A stretch of 64,000 nt of DNA from Streptomyces silvae (lineage in GTDB: Bacteria > Actinomycetota > Actinomycetes > Streptomycetales > Streptomycetaceae). The stretch's first letter is position 1. Each line of letters begins with the position of its first letter. This document shows, piece after piece, positions 59,015 through 64,000 of the stretch. The DNA is taken from positions 1 through 64,000 of the forward strand of contig NZ_JAERUC010000138.1 in assembly GCF_016745505.1 (NCBI RefSeq), given 5' to 3'. A program made the position numbers and the translations under genes. Below the pieces are notes generated by a model that ran no database searches, was not told the origin of the DNA, and saw only the letters and a list, made by a program, of their open reading frames with translations.

Positions 59015-60284
59015 GCCCCTCACCGCTCCGTACGACTTCATCGGGATCGGGCTCGGTCCGTTCAACCTCGGACTCGCCTGCCTGACCGAGCCCGTCGAGG
59101 AGCTGAACGGGGTCTTCCTGGAGTCCAAGCCGGACTTCGAGTGGCACTCCGGGATGTTCCTCGAAGGGGCCCATCTCCAGACGCCGTTCATGTCGGACCT
59201 GGTCACGATGGCCGATCCGACCAGCCCGTACTCCTTCCTCAACTACCTGAAGGACCGGGGCAGGCTGTACTCGTTCTACATCCGGGAGAACTTCTACCCG
59301 CTGCGCACCGAGTACAACGACTACTGCCGGTGGGCGGCGGCCCAGCTGAGCAGCATCAGGTTCAACCAGACCGTACAGTCGGTTACGTACAGCGACGCCG
59401 ACGGGCTGTACACGGTCCGCACCGCCGGCAGCGCCTTCCGCGCCCGTCACCTCGTCCTGGGCACCGGCACCCCGCCGCACATCCCGGCGGCCTGCGAGGG
59501 CCTGGGCGGTGACTTCCTGCACAACTCCCGCTACCTCCAGGAGAAGGCCGCACTCCAGGCCAAGAAGTCCATCACCCTGGTGGGCAGCGGGCAGAGCGCG
59601 GCCGAGATCTACCACGACCTGCTCTCCGAGATCGATGTGCACGGCTACCGGCTGAACTGGGTGACGCGCTCCCCGCGCTTCTTCCCGCTGGAGTACACCA
59701 AGCTCACGCTGGAGATGACCTCGCCGGACTACGTGGACTACTTCCACGCCCTGCCCGAGGCCACCCGCTACCGGCTGGAGGCCGGCCAGAAGGGCCTGTT
59801 CAAGGGCATCGACGGCGAGCTGGTCGACGCGATCTTCGACCTGCTCTACCAGAAGAACCTGCCGGGCCTGGTCCCCACCCGCCTGCTCACCAACTCCTCC
59901 CTGGAGAGCGCGCGTTACGAGGAGTCGACGGGGACGTACACGCTGGGGCTGCGCCAGGAGGAGCAGGGCAGGGAGTACGAGCTCGACAGCGAGGGCCTGA
60001 TCCTCGCCACCGGCTACCGGTACACCCCGCCCGCCTTCCTGGAGCCCGTCACCGACCGGATCCGGTACGACTCCCGGGGCCGGTTCGACGTGGCCCGCAA
60101 CTACAGCATCGACACGACCGGGCGCGGGATCTTCCTGCAGAACGCGGCGGTGCACACCCACTCGGTCACCTCGCCCGACCTGGGCATGGGCGCCTACCGC
60201 AACGCGTACATCATCGGCGAACTGCTCGGCCGGGAGTACTACCCGGTCGAGAAGTCCGTCGCCTTCCAGGAGTTCGCAGCATGA
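58998..60284 (+). CDS. desB: cadaverine N-monooxygenase
   Basis: A 428-residue flavin N-hydroxylating monooxygenase converting cadaverine to N-hydroxycadaverine. FAD site GIGLGPFNLGLA near the N-terminus, NADPH site LVGSGQSAAEIYHDLL, and the C-terminal ATGYRYTPPAFLE typical of the IucD/SidA/PvdA family. The start is a rare TTG at 58998 preceded by GGGAGAG, inside the desA 3' end; no better ATG/GTG aligns with the family N-terminus. Its stop overlaps desC as ATGA. Confidence 0.94.
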   Translation: MTALPEPLTAPYDFIGIGLGPFNLGLACLTEPVEELNGVFLESKPDFEWHSGMFLEGAHLQTPFMSDLVTMADPTSPYSFLNYLKDRGRLYSFYIRENFYPLRTEYNDYCRWAAAQLSSIRFNQTVQSVTYSDADGLYTVRTAGSAFRARHLVLGTGTPPHIPAACEGLGGDFLHNSRYLQEKAALQAKKSITLVGSGQSAAEIYHDLLSEIDVHGYRLNWVTRSPRFFPLEYTKLTLEMTSPDYVDYFHALPEATRYRLEAGQKGLFKGIDGELVDAIFDLLYQKNLPGLVPTRLLTNSSLESARYEESTGTYTLGLRQEEQGREYELDSEGLILATGYRYTPPAFLEPVTDRIRYDSRGRFDVARNYSIDTTGRGIFLQNAAVHTHSVTSPDLGMGAYRNAYIIGELLGREYYPVEKSVAFQEFAA

Positions 60285-60856
60285 CCAGCACGAAAACGAT
60301 CGGGACGTTCACCGTCCGCCCCATGGACCCCTCCCCCGGCCGGGCCGGCCGCCGGTCCGACGCCGAAGTGGTGCACGCCTGGGTCACCCACCCCAGGGCG
60401 GCCTTCTGGATGATGGGCGACGCCCGGCTGGAGGACGTCGAGCGGGAGTACATGGCGATAGCCGCGCACCCGCACCACGACGCTTTCATCGGGCTGCACG
60501 ACGGGCGGCCCGCCTTCCTGATGGAGCGCTACGACCCCACCGAGGTCGAGCTCAAGGGGCTGTACGAGGCGGAGCCCGGCGACGTCGGGATGCACTTCCT
60601 GGTCGCCCCGCCCGAGACCCCGGTGCACGGCTTCACCCGGGCCGTGATCACCGCCGTCATGGAGACGCTGTTCGCCGATCCGGCGGTGCGCAGGGTCGTC
60701 GTCGAACCGGACGTCACCAACACCGCGGTGCAGGAGCTGAACAGGACGGTCGGCTTCGAGGTGGTCCGCGAGATCACCAAGCCGGAGAAACAGGCCCTGC
60801 TCAGCACCTGCACCCGCGAGCAGTTCGAGGCCGCGACCACTGGAGCAGACCGATGA
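60281..60856 (+). CDS. desC: N-hydroxycadaverine acyltransferase
   Basis: A 191-residue GNAT-fold acyltransferase of the IucB/AcbH type that adds acetyl, succinyl or another acyl group from CoA to N-hydroxycadaverine. Features: VVHAWVTHPRAAFWMMGDA, AFIGLHDGRPAFLMERYDP, GDVGMHFLVAPPE and VVEPDVTNTAVQELNRTVGFE. Choice of acyl donor decides which desferrioxamine is made. It is coupled to desB and desD by ATGA overlaps. Confidence 0.94.
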   Translation: MTSTKTIGTFTVRPMDPSPGRAGRRSDAEVVHAWVTHPRAAFWMMGDARLEDVEREYMAIAAHPHHDAFIGLHDGRPAFLMERYDPTEVELKGLYEAEPGDVGMHFLVAPPETPVHGFTRAVITAVMETLFADPAVRRVVVEPDVTNTAVQELNRTVGFEVVREITKPEKQALLSTCTREQFEAATTGADR

Positions 60857-62634
60857 CCATCACCCCCACCGCCGCCGCCGTCGAGCACCTGACCCCCGAG
60901 CGCTGGGCCGTCGCCAACCGGCTGCTGATCCGCAAGGCGCTGGCCGAGTTCTCCCACGAACGGCTGCTGGACCCCGCCCCGCTCGACGACGGCCGCTGGA
61001 GCGTGCGCGGCGACGACGGCGCGGTCGAGTACCGCTTCGCCGCCCGCCGCTTCGCGCTGGACCACTGGCAGGTCGACGCGGCGTCGATCACCCGGCACCG
61101 GCACGGCTCGGACCTGCCGCTGGACGCGCTGGACTTCTTCATCGAGCTGCGCTCCACGCTGGGTCTGTCGCCCGAGGTCCTCCCCGTCTACCTGGAGGAG
61201 ATCTCCTCCACGCTGGCCGGAACCGCGTACAAGCTGACCAAGGAACCGACCACCGCCGCCGAGCTCGCCGTGGCCGGTTTCCAGGACATCGAGACGGGCA
61301 TGACCGAGGGGCACCCCTGCTTTGTCGCCAACAACGGGCGGCTCGGCTTCGGGGTCGACGAGTACCGCGCGTACGCCCCGGAGGCGGCGACCGGAATCAG
61401 CCTGGTCTGGCTGGCGGCCCGGCGTGATCGCGCCACCTTCACGGCGGGTGCGGGGCTGGACTACTCCACCCTGATCGCCGGGGAGCTCGGCGAGGAGACG
61501 CTGGCCCGGTTCGCCGCGCGGATGACGGACCTCGGGCTCGACCTCGACGACTACCTGCTGATCCCGGTCCACCCCTGGCAGTGGTGGAACAAGCTCGCCG
61601 TCACCTTCGCCGGCGAGGTGGCCCAGCAGCACCTGGTCTGCCTGGGCGAGGGCGAGGACTCCTACCTGGCCCAGCAGTCCATCCGTACGTTCTTCAACGC
61701 CTCCCACCCCGAGAAGCACTACGTCAAGACGGCGCTGTCCGTGCTGAACATGGGCTTCATGCGGGGCCTGTCCGCCGCGTACATGGAGGCGACGCCCGCG
61801 ATCAACGACTGGCTGACCGGTCTGATCGAGCGCGACGAGCTGCTGCGCGGTACCGGGTTCTCGACCATCCGGGAGCGGGCCGCCGTCGGCTACCACCACC
61901 GGGCCTACGAGGCGGCGACCGCCAAGGGCTCGCCGTATCTGAAGATGCTCGCCGCGCTCTGGCGGGAGAGCCCCGTCCCGTCCCTGGCCGACGGCGAGCG
62001 GCCGGCGACGATGGCCTCGCTGCTGCACACCGACGCCGAGGGCCGCTCGGTGGCGGGCGCGCTGATCGCGGAGTCGGGTCTCGGCCCGGCGGACTGGCTG
62101 CGGCGGTACCTGGACGCCTATCTGGTGCCGGTGCTGCACAGCTTCTACGCGTACGACCTGGTGTTCATGCCGCACGGCGAGAACGTGATCCTGGTGATCG
62201 AGGACGGTGTCGTGCGCCGGACCGTCTTCAAGGACATCGCCGAGGAGATCGCGGTCATGGACCCGGACGCGGTGCTGCCGCCCCAGGTCGAGCGGATCCG
62301 CGCGGACGTCCCCGAGGACATGAAGCTGCTGTCGGTGCTCACCGACGTCTTCGACTGCTTCCTCCGCTTCCTGGGGGCGGACCTGGCCACGGAGGGGGTC
62401 CTCGACGAGGAGACCTTCTGGCGGACGGTCGCGGAGTGCGTCAGGGGCTACCAGGAGTCCGTGCCGTACCTCGCGGACAAGTTCGCGCAGTACGACATGT
62501 TCACGAAGGAGTTCGCGCTGTCCTGCCTGAACCGGCTGCAGCTGCGTGACAACCAGCAGATGGTCGACCTGGAGGACCCGGCGGGCGCGCTCCAGCTGAC
62601 CGGGCGGCTGCGGAACCCGATCGCGGAGTACTGA
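60853..62634 (+). CDS. desD: desferrioxamine synthetase (NIS siderophore synthetase)
   Basis: A 593-residue IucA/IucC-type ligase that joins and cyclises hydroxamate units to desferrioxamine E/B with ATP. Characteristic blocks: GFQDIETGMTEGHPCFVANNGRLGF (ATP/substrate site), VHPWQWWNK, FFNASHPEKHYVKTALSVLNMGFMRG, and the C-terminal FhuF-like domain with DLVFMPHGENVILV. ATG at 60853 overlaps desC (ATGA). It is the last gene of the operon, closed by a perfect hairpin. Confidence 0.95.
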   Translation: MTITPTAAAVEHLTPERWAVANRLLIRKALAEFSHERLLDPAPLDDGRWSVRGDDGAVEYRFAARRFALDHWQVDAASITRHRHGSDLPLDALDFFIELRSTLGLSPEVLPVYLEEISSTLAGTAYKLTKEPTTAAELAVAGFQDIETGMTEGHPCFVANNGRLGFGVDEYRAYAPEAATGISLVWLAARRDRATFTAGAGLDYSTLIAGELGEETLARFAARMTDLGLDLDDYLLIPVHPWQWWNKLAVTFAGEVAQQHLVCLGEGEDSYLAQQSIRTFFNASHPEKHYVKTALSVLNMGFMRGLSAAYMEATPAINDWLTGLIERDELLRGTGFSTIRERAAVGYHHRAYEAATAKGSPYLKMLAALWRESPVPSLADGERPATMASLLHTDAEGRSVAGALIAESGLGPADWLRRYLDAYLVPVLHSFYAYDLVFMPHGENVILVIEDGVVRRTVFKDIAEEIAVMDPDAVLPPQVERIRADVPEDMKLLSVLTDVFDCFLRFLGADLATEGVLDEETFWRTVAECVRGYQESVPYLADKFAQYDMFTKEFALSCLNRLQLRDNQQMVDLEDPAGALQLTGRLRNPIAEY

Positions 62635-62640
62635 GCCCGG

Positions 62641-62675
62641 CATCCGGCCCCGCCCCTCGTGGGCGGGGCCGGATG
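62641..62675 (+). terminator. strong hairpin after desD
   Basis: CATCCGGCCCCGCCC, loop CTCGT, then the exact reverse complement: a perfect 15-bp stem starting seven bases after the desD stop. Like the hairpin after desE it lacks a U tract. Confidence 0.85.
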
Positions 62676-62723
62676 AGAACGTAAGGGACATTTCCGCCAT
62701 ACGGCCCTCACTGGATGAGATTC

Positions 62724-62741
62724 CTGCCCGATATCGGGCAG
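62724..62741. promoter_or_regulatory. 18-bp perfect palindrome upstream of the small gene
   Basis: CTGCCCGATATCGGGCAG, self-complementary without a loop, 41-58 bases before the GTG at 62782. Size, symmetry and position suit a homodimeric DNA-binding protein. Confidence 0.6.
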
Positions 62742-62781
62742 ATTTCTTGCGTAGCGACCCCGATCCACGCAATATCGACGA

Positions 62782-63057
62782 GTGCTCGAACGCCGCCCCA
62801 CGCATGACGACCTCATCGACCACCTCGTACGCTCCACCGCGCTCCAGCGCGGCGAGGCCGCCCGGGTGATCCTCGACGTGCTGGCGTACTTCGACGAGAC
62901 GACCGAGGACTTCGTCCGGCGCCGCCACCGCGAGATGCAGGCGGGCGGCCTGGTGAACACGGAGATCTTCGAGCGGATCGCGGCCGAGCTGCCGCACCGC
63001 GCGGTGGCGCCGCAGGAGCTCTCGCTCCGCCAGCTGCGCCGCATCGTCTACGGCTGA
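62782..63057 (+). CDS. small protein of unknown function, HU-like N-terminal pattern
   Basis: A 91-residue helical protein I do not recognise by name. The pattern DDLIDHLVRSTALQRGEAARVILDVLAYFDE resembles the helix-turn-helix dimer region of HU-type proteins, but no beta-arm follows; residues 40-91 are charged helices (DFVRRRHREMQAGG; LSLRQLRRIVYG). It may be DNA- or protein-binding. GTG at 62782 has GACGA upstream, a weak ribosome-binding site; an ATG eight codons later is possible. It lies between desD and glmS behind a perfect palindrome. Confidence 0.65.
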   Translation: MLERRPTHDDLIDHLVRSTALQRGEAARVILDVLAYFDETTEDFVRRRHREMQAGGLVNTEIFERIAAELPHRAVAPQELSLRQLRRIVYG

Positions 63058-63111
63058 GCGGGACGGCCGGGCACCGGAACTTTTGTACGTCGATGGAGGG
63101 GCAGAGACTCT

Positions 63112-64000
63112 ATGTGCGGGATCGTCGGTTACATCGGGAAGCGTGACGTGGCTCCGCTGCTGCTGGAAGGGCTGCAGCGGCTGGAGTACCGGGGGTACGA
63201 CTCCGCCGGCATCGTCATCACGGGCAAGGCCCCGGCGGGCAAGCCCGGCGCCCTGAAGATGGTCAAGGCCAAGGGCCGGGTCCGCGAGCTGGAGGCCCGC
63301 GTACCCAAGCGGTTCGCCGGCACCACGGGCATCGCCCACACCCGCTGGGCCACGCACGGCGCCCCGAGCGACGAGAACGCGCACCCGCACCTGGACGCGG
63401 AGAGCAAGGTCGCCGTCGTCCACAACGGCATCATCGACAACGCCTCCGAGATCCGCGCGAAGCTGGTCGCCGACGGCGTCGTCTTCCTCTCCGAGACCGA
63501 CACCGAGGTGCTGGTCCACCTGATCTCCCGCTCGCAGGCGCTCACGCTGGAGGAGAAGGTCCGCGAGGCGCTGAAGTCCGTCGAGGGCACGTACGGCGTC
63601 GCCGTCCTGCACGCCGACTTCAACGACCGCATCGTCGTCGCCCGCAACGGCTCCCCGGTCGTGCTCGGCATCGGCGAGAAGGAGATGTTCGTCGCCTCCG
63701 ACGTCGCCGCCCTGGTCGCGCACACCCGCCAGATCGTCACCCTGGACGACGGCGAGATGGCCACCCTCAAGGCCGACGACTTCCGTACGTACACCACGGA
63801 GGGCTCGACCACGACGGCCACGCCGACCACCGTGGAGTGGGAGGCCGAGTCGTACGACATGGGCGGCCACGACACGTACATGCACAAGGAGATCTCCGAG
63901 CAGGCCGACGCCGTGGACCGCGTGCTGCGCGGCCGCATCGACGACCGCTTCTCCACCGTGCACCTGGGCGGGCTGAACCTGGACGCCCGCGAGGCGCGCG
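63112..64000 (+). CDS. glmS: glutamine-fructose-6-phosphate aminotransferase, 5' part
   Basis: The first 296 codons of GlmS (about 600 residues in full), which makes glucosamine-6-phosphate for cell wall or amino-sugar pathways. The N-terminal nucleophile Cys2 (MCGIVGYIG), the glutaminase motifs THTRWATHG-like IAHTRWATHG and VVHNGIIDN, and the linker MHKEISEQ leading to the isomerase domain are present. ATG at 63112 follows GGAGGGG with a 10-base spacer. The frame is open at the window edge. In S. coelicolor a second glmS lies in this neighbourhood, so it may be a paralogue. Confidence 0.93.
   Translation, partial: MCGIVGYIGKRDVAPLLLEGLQRLEYRGYDSAGIVITGKAPAGKPGALKMVKAKGRVRELEARVPKRFAGTTGIAHTRWATHGAPSDENAHPHLDAESKVAVVHNGIIDNASEIRAKLVADGVVFLSETDTEVLVHLISRSQALTLEEKVREALKSVEGTYGVAVLHADFNDRIVVARNGSPVVLGIGEKEMFVASDVAALVAHTRQIVTLDDGEMATLKADDFRTYTTEGSTTTATPTTVEWEAESYDMGGHDTYMHKEISEQADAVDRVLRGRIDDRFSTVHLGGLNLDAREAR

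Noticed and set aside
60529..63963. Minus-strand open frame of more than 1100 codons opposite desD and glmS
   Set aside because: Same artefact; it spans three well-supported plus-strand genes and two terminators and shows no recognisable motifs.

Overview
This window is high-GC (visibly above 70 %) actinobacterial chromosome with strong third-position G/C bias, frequent GTG starts and GTGA/ATGA gene overlaps. It carries a desferrioxamine locus (desE, siderophore-interacting protein, desABCD) with actinobacterial iron boxes, next to a leucine/isovalerate (liu-type) operon and a glmS paralogue. This is the arrangement known from Streptomyces coelicolor, so the organism is almost certainly a Streptomyces and the DNA is chromosomal core with accessory catabolic modules set into it. 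I saw no rRNA, tRNA, CRISPR array, insertion sequence, integrase or phage gene.

Layout. 0.3-1.2 kb: a Rid-family protein divergent from an HxlR regulator. 1.5-6.7 kb: a LacI-controlled sugar module (Gfo/Idh/MocA oxidoreductase, DUF993 aldolase-like protein, two TIM-barrel sugar isomerase-like proteins). 6.7-13.5 kb: DMT exporter/LysR pair, secreted NagZ-type GH3 hexosaminidase, a probable lipoprotein, secreted S37 peptidase and a small secreted protein. 13.6-17.4 kb: one giant fused ABC exporter with an asymmetric (degenerate) ATP site. 17.6-23.7 kb: ThDP enzyme, agmatinase/guanidinobutyrase-family ureohydrolase, sodium:solute symporter and a PucR regulator, readable as an arginine/guanidino-acid route. 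23.8-28.6 kb: an unknown protein preceded by a possible leader peptide, a second Rid protein, a MmyB-type XRE regulator/SDR pair and an alpha/beta hydrolase. 28.7-37.2 kb: oligosaccharide ABC importer (no ATPase), LacI repressor and two cytosolic glycosidases, with a recognisable promoter and operator. 37.3-41.9 kb: glucarate catabolism (IclR, kdgD, gudD, MFS carrier). 42.0-49.3 kb: DUF5713, Asp23/Gls24, acyl-CoA dehydrogenase, thioesterase, CDF transporter, P450, phosphatase-like protein and TetR. 49.4-55.2 kb: accD1-accA1-hmgL-acdH. 55.4-62.6 kb: desferrioxamine uptake and biosynthesis. 62.8-64.0 kb: a small protein and the 5' part of glmS.

How they fit together. The modules are mostly self-contained units of regulator, operon and operator. 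The liu operon turns isovaleryl-CoA into acetoacetate and acetyl-CoA. The des genes make and retrieve an iron chelator from lysine. Several sugar or sugar-acid modules feed central carbon. The most unusual cross-cutting feature is a set of short tandem duplications that contain or immediately follow stop codons at several unrelated genes. Other things to examine are two long perfect palindromes in regulatory regions, a dispersed palindromic repeat translated in frame inside the ThDP enzyme, and a 27-codon upstream ORF with an ideal ribosome-binding site.

The first 290 bases hold no gene I can support. The only other gene-free stretch above 300 bases (43018-43342) holds the acyl-CoA dehydrogenase promoter.
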